A DNA stretch of 64,000 nt, taken from assembly GCF_036203305.1 (NCBI RefSeq), contig NZ_CP108131.1:5952001-6016000 (forward strand). The letters run 5' to 3'. Positions within the stretch are counted from its first letter, which is position 1. Every line of letters begins with the position of its first letter. The position numbers and the translations under genes were made by a program. Origin of the DNA: Streptomyces sp. NBC_00190 (GTDB lineage: Bacteria; Actinomycetota; Actinomycetes; Streptomycetales; Streptomycetaceae). Under the pieces are notes generated by a model, which was given only the letters and a program-made list of their open reading frames with translations, did not search any database and was not told the DNA's origin. Positions 33,559 through 61,300 of this stretch are shown piece after piece.

Positions 33559-34365
33559 TCAGTTCTGCCCGAAGAAACTCAGGAGTTCGGCATTCACACG
33601 GTCCGGGCGTTCCATGTAGCCGTAGTGCCCGGCATTCTCGATCTCCACGTAACGGGAGTCCGGAATGACATCGGCTATTTCCCGGCTCAAATGCGGCGGA
33701 AGGACGAGGTCGTCGGCGAAACCGATGACCAGACAACGCGCCCGGATGCCCCGGTAGGCGGTGAGCCGGTCCGCCGCCATTTCGACTCCGAGCTGCGCCC
33801 GGTATCCCGGTGCCGCGCTCGCCGGGGACACCTCGAACAGGTCCAGCCAGTCCTGTATCTCCTTGTCCTCGTTCAGCGTGGCCGGGGAAAGGAACTCCAT
33901 CGCCCGGACGGTCGCGGCGTAGCGCGGCGGCAGGCTGATCCCGCTGTCGTGCAGTTCCCGCTCCGCGAGGTCGCGGAACCGCCGCATCGCGTCCTTGCGG
34001 CCGCGGGTCGCGAGCAGCGCCGCCTCGGTCACCAGGTCCGGGCGGGCCAGGCACAGCTCCTGGGTGATGTGCGCGCCGAGCGAGGTGCCGACGAAGCGGC
34101 ACGGACCCAGACCCAGGTGGTCGACCAGGGCGGCGGTGTCCGCGACCAGGTCGTCGATGGTGAATCCGTCCGCGCAGGCGTCGGTCGGCGGGATCCCCCG
34201 GTTGTTGAAGGTGACGACCTGGTACCCCGCCGCGACGAGTGCCGGCACCTGGTGCAGGTGCCAGGCACGGCCGCTCGCCCCGGTCCCCATGACCATCACC
34301 ACGGGTTCCCCGCGGCCGGTGACGTCATAGCCGAGGCTGATTCCGTTGATTGTGCTGACCGGCAC
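33559..34365 (-). CDS. Alpha/beta hydrolase
   Basis: 268-aa alpha/beta hydrolase with a complete triad: nucleophile Ser in GTSLG (FVGTSLGAHITQE), acid in IGFADDLVLPP and His in NAGHYGYME. An oxyanion-type motif VMGTG is near residue 26. GTG 34365 is chosen because GAGGAGGG lies upstream; a more upstream start would read through sequence without family similarity. It is divergent from mbtH and first in the minus-strand run leading to the B3/4 and YcaO genes. It could be a type II thioesterase-like or ester-hydrolysing tailoring enzyme, but a standard TEII sequence (GHSMG) is absent. Confidence 0.8.
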   Translation of the reverse strand: MPVSTINGISLGYDVTGRGEPVVMVMGTGASGRAWHLHQVPALVAAGYQVVTFNNRGIPPTDACADGFTIDDLVADTAALVDHLGLGPCRFVGTSLGAHITQELCLARPDLVTEAALLATRGRKDAMRRFRDLAERELHDSGISLPPRYAATVRAMEFLSPATLNEDKEIQDWLDLFEVSPASAAPGYRAQLGVEMAADRLTAYRGIRARCLVIGFADDLVLPPHLSREIADVIPDSRYVEIENAGHYGYMERPDRVNAELLSFFGQN

Positions 34366-34518
34366 GGCCCTGCCCTCCTCTGCACCGTGGAACCGGCTGG
34401 TTCCGGGTCGGAAATTAGTCGGCCGGATACCGACGGACCAGCAGTTTTGGCCCTGCCTTAAATCGTTGCGCCGGGCCGTGGGGACGGGCCACGATCGGCA
34501 CGACCGAAGGGGAGACTC

Positions 34519-34746
34519 ATGGACAATCCGTTCGACGACGACAACGGCACTTTCTACGTTCTGGTGAACGACGAGAACCAGCATTCGCTGTGGCCCGTGT
34601 TCGCCGAGGTCCCGGACGGCTGGACCGTCGTGTTCGGCCAGGAAAGCCGCCAGGCCTGCCTGGACTACGTGGAGAAGAACTGGACCGACATGCGGCCCGC
34701 CAGCCTCATCAAGGCGATGGAGCAGACGGTCCCGGCAGCTGCCTGA
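34519..34746 (+). CDS. mbtH: MbtH-like protein
   Basis: 75-aa MbtH-family chaperone that binds NRPS adenylation domains and supports their folding and activity. The diagnostic pattern is complete: [20 protein letters not shown] near residue 34, [20 protein letters not shown] 34519 has GGGGAG just upstream. It is monocistronic, divergent from the hydrolase gene and followed by a strong terminator. It is the only MbtH seen in the window and presumably serves both NRPSs. Confidence 0.95.
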   Translation: MDNPFDDDNGTFYVLVNDENQHSLWPVFAEVPDGWTVVFGQESRQACLDYVEKNWTDMRPASLIKAMEQTVPAAA

Positions 34747-34776
34747 CCGTCAAGGAACCCCCAACCCCCCACAGCG

Positions 34777-34818
34777 TCAGGGCGGGTGCACCGGAGAGAT
34801 CCGGGGCACCCGCCCTGA
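34777..34818. terminator. 13-bp stem terminator after mbtH
   Basis: TCAGGGCGGGTGC (34777-34789) pairs with GCACCCGCCCTGA (34806-34818). The 16-nt loop can form a small inner GGA/TCC stem. It lies between mbtH and the convergent ABC permease gene, so it can terminate both. Confidence 0.75.
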
Positions 34819-34891
34819 TGTGTTGTCCGGCCGCGCCGGGACCGGCCGCTGCCGGTTGCGGCGGCCGCCGGGCGCGGCCGCCGGGAGGCGG

Positions 34892-37450
34892 CTACTCGCC
34901 CGTGTACACCGCGTCGATCGGCCTGGTGCGCAGCGCCGAGCGCGTGGACAGGGCGATGGACAGCCAGCCCAGCACCGCGATGAACCCCGCGATGCCGAGC
35001 CAGACGGCCGGCTCCAGGTGCGGAACGGCCTGGCCGGTCATCGCCAGACTGCTGCCCACGGTGGGCGGGATGGCGATGAAGACGCCGACGGCGATCGCCG
35101 TGACCACCACGACCCAGGACTCCATGAACATCATCCGGCGGGTCTGGCGCCGGCTGGTGCCGATCAGGCGCAGCATGGCGAACTCGCGGCTGCGCGCCAT
35201 GGTCGCCATCACCAGGGTGTTCACCACGGCGATCAGCACGTAGAGCAGGAGCAGCGAGTTGGCGATCAGGTTGGTCCAGGACTGCTGGGCGAACTGCCCC
35301 TGCTGCACCGCCGCGAACCGGTCCGCCGCCTGCACCTTGAGCGTGGGGGTGCGCTGGGCGAGCTCGGCCAGCGCCGTCCCCACCCGGTCGCGGACCTCGG
35401 GGCCCGATGCCGTCACCAGCAGGGCCGAGTCGAGGCCTTGGGTGGTGTGCGCCACCAGCATGTCGTGGGGGAGCGTGACATCGCCGAAGCCGAGGCCGTT
35501 GCCGTAGACGGCCACGACCTTGAGCTTCTGTCCGGTCCCGTCGCCGAGGCTGACGTCGGCCGTGTCGCCCACGCCGAGTCCCGCCGTGCCCGCGGCCATC
35601 CAGCTGAGCGCCACGGTGTCCCCGGTCAGTTCGTCCAGGCTGCCCTCGCGCACGTCCAGGTCGAGCGTACGGCCGAGCCCGCGCGGGTCGACGCCCTGGG
35701 CGCTGAAGGGCCGGGAGGCCTCCTTGTCGATCTCCACGTACGTGAGCATCACCTGCGAGCGGGCCACCGGGGTGGCGGCCGCGACGCCGGGCACGGCGCG
35801 GACGGTCCCGGTCAGGTCCTGGGACAGCCCGGTGGCGTCGCTGGTCAGGACGTAGTCCGCGACGACTCCCGTCGCCGCCTGCTGCTTGGCCGTGGCCTCG
35901 ACGGTCGAGAGGGTCGACAGCTGCATCAGGGCCAGGGCGGCGCCGAGTGCGAGCGGGACGACGGCGCTGCTGAGCCGGCGCGAGTTCGCGCTGCTGTTGG
36001 CGGCGGCCAGGTAGCCGCTGACCCGGAAGCGGCGCAGCAGCGGAGCCATCACCCGCGTGGTGATCTTCACCAGCTGCGGGCCGATCAGCGCGCAGCCGAA
36101 CATGAGGATCAGCAGCGAACCCGCGGCGCCCGCGATGGCCAGCTGCCCGGGGATGACCATCGGCAGGACGACCGCCGCCGCGAGACCGAGCACGATCAGC
36201 ACCCGGCCGGCGATCAGCCGCGGCCGGCCCAGCCGAGGGGGCTCCGCCTGCGATTCGCGCAGCGCCTCCACCGGCTGGATCCGTGCGGTGCGGAAGGCCG
36301 CCACGTAGCCCGCCAGCCGCGCACCCAGTACGCACAGCACCACGGCCGCGCCCGCCGGCGCCGGGTTGTAGGACAGCTCGAAGTCACCCGGCAGCACCCC
36401 GACCGCGGCGAACGCGTCACGCAGCGCCCCGGCGATCAGGAAGCCGGGCGCGGCGCCCAGCAGCGCGCCGGCGGCGGCGACCATCAGGATCTCGCTGCCG
36501 ATCAGGGAGTGGATCTGGCGGGGCGAGGCGGCGATCGCGCGCAGCATGGCCAGTTCGCGGCGGCGCTGGTGGACGGTCAGGCCGAGGGTGGAGGAGACCA
36601 CGAAGATGACGACGGCGAGCGCGGTACCGCCGAAGGAGGCGGAGAGCGCCACCAGGAAGCCGCGCGACTGCCCCACGTCCAGGAACTCCAGGTCGCCGAC
36701 CTGCTTGCCCGTGTACACGGCGACCGCCTCGGGCCGGCCGGCGAGCGCCTTCCCGATCCGGGCGGCCAGCGCGTCCGCGTCCGTGCCCGGCTCGGCGAGC
36801 ACGCCGATCGCCGTGAGCCGGTCCGGGCGCTGCGACAGCTGCGCGGCCCGGTCGTCGGTGAAGAAGGCCGCCGACTGCCGGTCCAGGCCGCCGGGGGGCG
36901 GCGCGACGAGGCCGGACACCCGGTACGAGGCGGGCGTGGTGCCCACCGACAGCCGCACGGTGTCGCCGGCCTTGACCCCGGCCCGCCGGGCCACGGCGGA
37001 GTCCAGGACGACCTCCTCGGCGGAACGCGGCTCGTGCCCCTCGGCCAGCGGGAACGGCCCGAGGGCCGCCGAGGCCCAGCCGTGCCCGAACAGCGGGTCG
37101 TCGAGGGCCACCGTGCCGCCCTGCGGACCGGTGACGCTCATCTCCACGGTGCGGTCGCCGACCACCGAGCGGACCCCGGGGACCTTGGCCACCTCGCCGG
37201 CCAGGCCGGCGGGCAGCGTGACGCGCTCGGCGAAGTGCGGGTCGAAGTTCTCCTTGACGGCCTTGGTCTGGTTGCCGCCGACCATCACGGCGGCGCCCGC
37301 GTAGCGTTCCGGCGAAACCCCGGACAGCAGCCCGGACATGAGCAGCACGCCACAGGCGGTCACGACCGCCGATCCGCAGAAGACGGCGATGAACGCCGCG
37401 ATGAAACCGCCCTTGCGGTTCTTGATGGTGCTCCACGCGATGTCGAACAT
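34892..37450 (-). CDS. FtsX/MacB-type ABC transporter permease
   Basis: 852-aa permease with two FtsX cores. TM1 is at the N-terminus (GGFIAAFIAVFCGSAVVTACG), followed by a ~200-residue extracytoplasmic domain and a TM bundle (res ~270-500). A second TM (~res 490-510), a second extracytoplasmic domain and the last three TMs (~res 720-840, ending RTRPIDAVYTGE) follow. The tail motif RPIDALY-like, which contacts the ATPase, is present after both bundles. It starts 11 nt after the ATPase stop. MacB-type transporters export peptides or act in resistance, fitting an NRPS cluster. Confidence 0.88.
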   Translation of the reverse strand: MFDIAWSTIKNRKGGFIAAFIAVFCGSAVVTACGVLLMSGLLSGVSPERYAGAAVMVGGNQTKAVKENFDPHFAERVTLPAGLAGEVAKVPGVRSVVGDRTVEMSVTGPQGGTVALDDPLFGHGWASAALGPFPLAEGHEPRSAEEVVLDSAVARRAGVKAGDTVRLSVGTTPASYRVSGLVAPPPGGLDRQSAAFFTDDRAAQLSQRPDRLTAIGVLAEPGTDADALAARIGKALAGRPEAVAVYTGKQVGDLEFLDVGQSRGFLVALSASFGGTALAVVIFVVSSTLGLTVHQRRRELAMLRAIAASPRQIHSLIGSEILMVAAAGALLGAAPGFLIAGALRDAFAAVGVLPGDFELSYNPAPAGAAVVLCVLGARLAGYVAAFRTARIQPVEALRESQAEPPRLGRPRLIAGRVLIVLGLAAAVVLPMVIPGQLAIAGAAGSLLILMFGCALIGPQLVKITTRVMAPLLRRFRVSGYLAAANSSANSRRLSSAVVPLALGAALALMQLSTLSTVEATAKQQAATGVVADYVLTSDATGLSQDLTGTVRAVPGVAAATPVARSQVMLTYVEIDKEASRPFSAQGVDPRGLGRTLDLDVREGSLDELTGDTVALSWMAAGTAGLGVGDTADVSLGDGTGQKLKVVAVYGNGLGFGDVTLPHDMLVAHTTQGLDSALLVTASGPEVRDRVGTALAELAQRTPTLKVQAADRFAAVQQGQFAQQSWTNLIANSLLLLYVLIAVVNTLVMATMARSREFAMLRLIGTSRRQTRRMMFMESWVVVVTAIAVGVFIAIPPTVGSSLAMTGQAVPHLEPAVWLGIAGFIAVLGWLSIALSTRSALRTRPIDAVYTGE

Positions 37451-37461
37451 GTACGGCCGCC

Positions 37462-38241
37462 CTACCAGTTGCCGAGATGCGTCATGCGGTCGGCGACCTG
37501 GTCGGGGGTCGGCCGCAGCAACTGCCCCGCCAGCCGGCCGTCCGCGAGGAAGACCACCGAGTCGGCGAACGACGCCGCCACCGGGTCGTGGGTCACCATC
37601 ACCACGGTCTGCCCCGTCTCGTCGACGATCTGCCGGAACAGGCGCAGGACCTCCTGGCTGCTCCGGGTGTCCAGGGCCCCCGTCGGCTCGTCGGCGAGCA
37701 CCGCGTCGGGCCGGGTCACCAGCGCGCGGGCGATGGCCACCCGCTGCTGCTGGCCGCCGGAGAGCTGGTTGGGCCGCCGGTCGGCGTACTGGAGCATGCC
37801 GACGCGCTCCAGGATCTCGCGCAGCCAGGACTCGTCGACCGCCGTGTTCGACAGTCGCGGTACCAGCGTCACGTTCTGCTTCACCGTCAGCGCCGACATC
37901 AGGTTGTACGCCTGGAACACGTAGCCGATCCGCTCGCGGCGCACGGCCGTCAGCGCGGACTCCTTGAGGCCGCCCAACTCGGTGTCACCGAGGTAGACAT
38001 GACCGGACGACGGACGGTCGAGTCCGGCCAGGCAGTGCAGGAACGTGCTCTTGCCCGAGCCGGAAGGGCCCATGACGGCGGTGAAGGACCCGCGGGGCAC
38101 ATCGAACGAGACGTCGTCCAGAGCGGTGACGGCGCCCGTCCCCTCGCCGTAGGTCTTGCTCACCGAGTCCAGCCGCATGGCGGCAGCCGTTCCCTGGATC
38201 TGTTCCTTGGCGGTCGTCGACCGGCGCCAAACCGATGTCAT
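37462..38241 (-). CDS. ABC transporter ATP-binding protein (LolD/MacB type)
   Basis: 259-aa ATPase with Walker A GPSGSGKST, Q-loop VFQAYNLM, signature LSGGQQQR, Walker B AVLADEPTGALD and H-loop VMVTHD. The LADEPTGALD string is typical of the LolD/MacB/FtsE group that works with FtsX-type permeases. ATG 38241 is preceded by GGAGGGCGAG. It is transcribed divergently from the PBP-type thioesterase and NRPS genes, from the shared intergenic region. Confidence 0.93.
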   Translation of the reverse strand: MTSVWRRSTTAKEQIQGTAAAMRLDSVSKTYGEGTGAVTALDDVSFDVPRGSFTAVMGPSGSGKSTFLHCLAGLDRPSSGHVYLGDTELGGLKESALTAVRRERIGYVFQAYNLMSALTVKQNVTLVPRLSNTAVDESWLREILERVGMLQYADRRPNQLSGGQQQRVAIARALVTRPDAVLADEPTGALDTRSSQEVLRLFRQIVDETGQTVVMVTHDPVAASFADSVVFLADGRLAGQLLRPTPDQVADRMTHLGNW

Positions 38242-38474
38242 ATTTCTCGCCCTCCCGTTCGTCAGCCGCATCAGACTATGGGAAGAGATGATGGGCGACG
38301 AACCCCCAGAATCCCGTATTGAAGGTGGAGCCAGCTACACCATGGCCGGTTCCGTTCGGTCCACTGCGCGGGCCCCCCTTTCCACCTGGCCGTTTAACCC
38401 CAGACTTTAGCTCTTTGGTCATGGACTAGGGGCATCACTACGCTGGCCGTTATTCATTGACCTGGGTGGACTTG
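38242..38474. promoter_or_regulatory. Divergent promoter region of exporter and NRPS operons
   Basis: 233 bp between divergent start codons. It should hold promoters in both directions. A weak plus-strand pair is TTGGTC (38415-38420) with TACGCT (38439-38444), 18-bp spacer. I see no strong palindrome and no regulator gene nearby. Confidence 0.4.
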
Positions 38475-39872
38475 ATGACGGAATCCGCTGACCTTTCCAT
38501 GGGGCTGCCCGCGCACGGCGAAGTGGCCGGCCTGCTGGAAACACTCGCCCGTGAATACCTCGTACCCGGTGTGCAATTCGCCGTCTACGACCGCGGTGAG
38601 ATCACGACCTTCACGTACGGAGAAGAGACCCACGGGTCGGGTCGGCCGGTGACGGCCGACACCGTCTTCCCGTGGGGATCGGTGACGAAGTCCGCGACCG
38701 CGCTGCTGCTGGCACAGCTCGTCAGCGACGGCGACGTGGAGCTGGACGCGCCGGTGGGGCCGCTGCTCCCGGAACTCGCGCGGACACCCGACGGCCCTCT
38801 CTACACGGCCACGCTGCGCGGGCTGCTCAGCCACACCGCCGGCCTGCCGGACATGCCGCCCGTCGAGGACGACCTGTCCCTGCGCGACTGCGTGGCCGCG
38901 TCGGCCGGAGCGGCCGCGCTGTGCGAGCCCGGGCGGCTGTTCTCGTACTCCAATCTCGGCTACGTCCTGGCCGGCCGGATCCTCGAATCCGTCACAGGAG
39001 TGACCTGGTGGGAGGCGGTACGGGACTTCGCGCTGAGCCCGCTCGGCGTGGCGGCCGGCTTCCTCGGCGCCACCGCCCCGGGGCCCGTCGCGGGCCAGCA
39101 CGCGGTGCACCTGCCGACCGGGTCGGTGCACGTGGTCGACGAACCGGGACTGCCCAAGGCGCTCGTACCGGCCGGGGCGCTGACCTCCAGCGCCGCCGGC
39201 CTGCTGCGCTACGCCGAGGTGCACCTCGCGGCGGACGGCACCGCGGTACTGGAACCGGACATGCTCGCGGAACTGCGCACCCCGGTGCCCGGCTCGGCGG
39301 CCTTCGGACTGGCCGACGCCTGGGGCCTGGGACTCGCCGTCCACACCGACGGCGAAGGGCGGCGCTGGCTGGGCCACGACGGCAACACCGGAGGGGCGAG
39401 CTGCGCGCTGCGCTTCGACCCCGAGCGGCGGATCGCCGTCGCCCTGATGGCGAACGCCACTTCCGGCCGGCAGATGGGACATGCCTTCTTCGACGCGCTG
39501 GCGGCAAAGGGCTGGGACATCGGGCGCTACCGCCGGCCCGAAATCGGGAGCCCGCTTTCCGGCGACGCACTGACCGCGGTCGCCGACGAAGTGTGCGGGG
39601 ATTACCGGGCGGGCGCGGACCTTCATACCGTGCGCCGCTCCGGAAACGGGGAGCTGCTCCTGGAACGGAGCGGGCTCGTGCCGGTCCGGTTGGAAATCTA
39701 CCAGGGACTGGAATTCTGTTTGAAAAGCGGTACCGCCGACGGCGGGCACGGCAGTGACGAATCAAAGGACCTGTACCGATTCGTGCGGGATTCCCGCACC
39801 GGGCAGGTCGGCGGCATGTACATGAGCGGTGGACGGCTCCAGGTGCGCGAGGGAATCGGCCTGATCGGCTGA
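38475..39872 (+). CDS. Beta-lactamase-fold protein, probable PBP-type thioesterase
   Basis: 465-aa serine enzyme of the class C beta-lactamase/PBP fold. It has the catalytic tetrad of that family: S69-x-x-K72 (GSVTK), Y158-S-N (FSYSN) and H301 in GHDGNTGG, with a C-terminal beta-rich lipocalin-like domain (~res 365-465). Size, motif spacing and position immediately upstream of an NRPS lacking a thioesterase domain match PBP-type thioesterases such as SurE, which release and macrolactamise peptides with a C-terminal D-residue. No signal peptide is seen, which fits a cytosolic NRPS partner and argues against a secreted beta-lactamase. ATG 38475 follows GGTGGA. Confidence is high for the fold and moderate for the role. 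Confidence 0.75.
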   Translation: MTESADLSMGLPAHGEVAGLLETLAREYLVPGVQFAVYDRGEITTFTYGEETHGSGRPVTADTVFPWGSVTKSATALLLAQLVSDGDVELDAPVGPLLPELARTPDGPLYTATLRGLLSHTAGLPDMPPVEDDLSLRDCVAASAGAAALCEPGRLFSYSNLGYVLAGRILESVTGVTWWEAVRDFALSPLGVAAGFLGATAPGPVAGQHAVHLPTGSVHVVDEPGLPKALVPAGALTSSAAGLLRYAEVHLAADGTAVLEPDMLAELRTPVPGSAAFGLADAWGLGLAVHTDGEGRRWLGHDGNTGGASCALRFDPERRIAVALMANATSGRQMGHAFFDALAAKGWDIGRYRRPEIGSPLSGDALTAVADEVCGDYRAGADLHTVRRSGNGELLLERSGLVPVRLEIYQGLEFCLKSGTADGGHGSDESKDLYRFVRDSRTGQVGGMYMSGGRLQVREGIGLIG

Positions 39873-39981
39873 TTTCTCGCTTCCGGTTTCCGGTTTCCGG
39901 CACGTATGTCGTTTCGCGTGCGCGGGTTGTCTTTCGTTCGTCTGGATGGTTGTTGTTTCGATGCGTGGGGGAGTGGTTCGG

Positions 39982-58179
<18,198 letters not shown>

Positions 58180-58222
58180 CCCCTGTTGGTTCCGGAGCCG
58201 GTTCCGGCTGATTCCGGCCGGC

Positions 58223-58263
58223 CGCGCGGGAGGGGAAGGGCATTGCCCATCCCCTCCCGCGCG
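58223..58263 (+). terminator. Strong terminator between the two NRPS genes
   Basis: Arms CGCGCGGGAGGGGA (58223-58236) and TCCCCTCCCGCGCG (58250-58263) are perfect, and an inner GGGC/GCCC pair extends the stem. It lies 44 nt after the NRPS stop. It suggests that the second NRPS has its own promoter in the following 115 bp. Confidence 0.75.
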
Positions 58264-58398
58264 CGTTTCCGCGGGCATTTCAGCCTCCGCTGAAGAATGA
58301 ATTTGGCTGTGCCTTTAGTTCGTTGTGCCGGGCGCCTTGTTGATGGTGTGCTCGATTGCTGATCGATTGGGTTTTCTATGCGTGGGGGAGTGGTCCGG

Positions 58399-61300
58399 GT
58401 GTCCGGTTTCGGTGGAGTGGTGATTACCGAGATCTTCGCGGAATGGGTGGCGCGGACGCCTGAGGCGCCCGCCGTGGTGTGTGCTGGCGAGCGGGTGTCC
58501 TACACGGAGCTGGACGTACGGGCGAACCGGCTCGCCCACGAGCTGCTCGCGCAGGGGATCGTGCCCGGATCGCGGGTGGGTGTCTGCCTGCCGCGCGGTG
58601 TGGAGCCGGTCGTGGCGCTCCTCGCCGTCCTGAAGGCCGGCGCCGCCGCCGTCCCGCTGGACCCCGAATACCCCGTCGACCGGCTGGAGTTCATGGTCAC
58701 GGACGCCGGACTGTCGGCCGTGCTGGTCGACGCCTCCACGACGGACGTGATGCGCCGGGCGGGCGCGCCCGCACTCCTCGCGGTCACCGATGTCTCCGGC
58801 CGGCCGGGGTCGGCGCCGGTGGTGGGGGTGTTTCCGCAGAGTGCGGCGTATGTGTTCTACACGTCGGGTTCGACGGGGCGTCCGAAGGGTGTGGTGCTGC
58901 CGCATGAGGGTTTTGTGCGGGTGGTGCGTGATCCGAATTTCGGGCTGGGTCCGGATGATGTGGTTTCGCAGTTGAGTACGTTGTCTTTTGATGCGGGTGC
59001 GTTGGAGATGTGGAATGCGCTGCTGAATGGTGCGGCGTTGGCTGTTTCCGTTGAGCGGATGCTGTCGGTGGATGAGCTGGGTGCGTTTGTGCGGGCGCAC
59101 GGGGTGAGTGTGCTGTGGCTGACGGCGGGGTTGTTCCACGAGGTGGTGGATGCGGATGTGTCGGTGTTCTCGGGTGTGCGTCTGGTGATGTCGGGTGGTG
59201 ACGCGCTGTCGCCGCGGCATTGCCGGAAGGTCCTGGACGAGGTGCCCGATGTACGGCTCGTGAATGTGTACGGTCCGACGGAATCGTCGATCACGGCGTC
59301 CTCGCATGTGGTCGAAGGCCCCGTCCTGCTGGGTGGCCCGACTCCGGATACGCGGCTTCGCGTGCTGGACGGTGGGCTGCGGCCGGTGGGTGTGGGTGTC
59401 GAGGGTGAGTTGTATGTGTCGGGTATTGGTCTGGCGCATGGGTACGGGGGTCGGGCGGGTCTGACGGCGGGCCGGTTCGTGGCGGTGCCGGGTGGTTCGG
59501 GCGAGCGGATGTACCGCACGGGTGATGTGGTGCGGTGGGTGTCGCAGGGTGTGCTGGAGTTCGTGGGCCGGGCGGACGACCAGGTCAAGGTGCGCGGGTT
59601 CCGGGTGGAGCTGGGTGAGGTCGAGGAGGCTTTGGCGGCGCATCCTTCGGTGTCGCAGGCCGTTGCGGTGGTGCGGGCGGATGCGCGGGGTACGAAGCAG
59701 CTGGTCGCGTACGCGGTCGGTGAGGGTGTGAGTGCTGAGGCGTTGCGTGAGTTCGCTGCCAAGTCTCTGCCGGAGTTCATGGTTCCGGCGGTGTGTGTGG
59801 TGCTGGATGTGCTGCCGCTGACGGCGAACGGGAAGGTGGACCGCAAGGCGCTGCCGGAGCCGGATCTGTCGCATCTGGCGGAGGTTTACGTCGCTCCGCG
59901 TGATGAGCGTGAGGCGGTGGTTGCCGGGGTCTTCGCGGAGGTGCTGGGGCTCGACCGGGTTGGTGTCCACGATCACTTCTTCCGGCTCGGTGGTGACTCC
60001 ATCCGCGCCGTCCAGGCCGCCTCACGACTGCGCCGCACCGGAGTGGACATCAGCGTCCGCGATCTGTTCGACCGCCCCACCACCGCCGCGCTCGCCGCCG
60101 CCGCGCAGGCCGACACCGGGCGCGCCGCGGGCGGACCGTCGCCGGCCGCCCGCGGCGGCGCCCTGCCGCTGTCGTTCGCGCAGGCCCGGATGTGGTTCGC
60201 CGCCGAGATCGACCCCGAGGGCACCGAGTACAACACCGGCGGCGCCGTCCGCCTGCGCGGTGACCTCGACGTCGCCGCGCTCGAAGCCGCCCTCGGCGAG
60301 CTGGTCGCCCGCCACGAGTCGCTCCGTACCACCTTCGCCACCGTCGACGGCCAGGGCGTGCAGATCATCCACCCCGCCGCCCCCGTCGCCCTGCCCGTCC
60401 GTGAGGCCACCGCCGCCGAGGCCGCCGCCGTGATGGACGCCGAACTGCGGACCCCGTTCGACCTCGGCACCGGACCGCTGCTGCGTCCCACCCTGCTGCG
60501 CACCGCCCCCGACGAGCACCTCCTGATCCTCTCGATGCACCACATCGTCACCGACGGCTGGTCGGTGAACGTCCTGGCCCGGGAACTCGCCGCCCTCTAC
60601 GCCGGTGAATCCCTGCCCGAACTGCCCGTCCAGTACGCCGACTACGCCGTCTGGCAGCGCGCCACGCTGACCCCCCGGGCCCTGGACGAGGGCGGCCTGG
60701 CCTACTGGCGCGAGCAGCTCGCCGACGCGCCCGTACTGGATCTGCCCACCGACCGCCCCCGCCCCGCCGTCCGCACCCGCGCCGGCAGCACCTACGCCCT
60801 CGACCTGCCCGCCGCCCTGCTCGACCGGCTGGCCGAGGCCTGCCGGACGCGCGGCGCCACCCTCTTCATGGGCCTGACCGCCGCCGTCCAGCTGATGCTG
60901 GCGCGCACCAGCGGCCAGCGGGACGTGGTCCTCGGTACGGCCACCATCGGCCGCGACCGGCCCGAACTGGAGGACCTGCTCGGGTTCTTCGTCAACACCC
61001 TCGCCCTGCGCACCCGGATCGACGAGGCCGCGACCGGCACGCAGCTGCTGGCGTCCGTACGCGAGACCGTCCTCGACGCCTTCGCGCACGCGGCCGTCCC
61101 CTTCGACCGCGTCGTCGACGCCGTCGTCACCGAGCGGGACCCCTCCCGCACCCCCCTCGTCCAGGCCATGATGGTGCTCCAGAAGCGCCCCTGGCAGGCG
61201 GACGGAGTCCGCGGGCTGGGCTTCGAGGCGGCCGACCTTCCGCGCCAGGACGCGCAGTTCGAGCTGACCCTGGAGTTCTGGGAGCAGGCCGACGGCATGC

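Noticed and set aside
34820..37924. 1034-codon plus-strand open frame over the ABC transporter
   Set aside because: It is antisense to an FtsX-type permease with clear TM and family structure. The plus-strand translation is Arg/Gly-rich without hydrophobic segments.
38475..39872. Secreted class C beta-lactamase or D-aminopeptidase
   Set aside because: No signal peptide is present. The placement before a TE-less NRPS, the size and the motif spacing fit a PBP-type thioesterase better, although the fold alone does not exclude a hydrolase.
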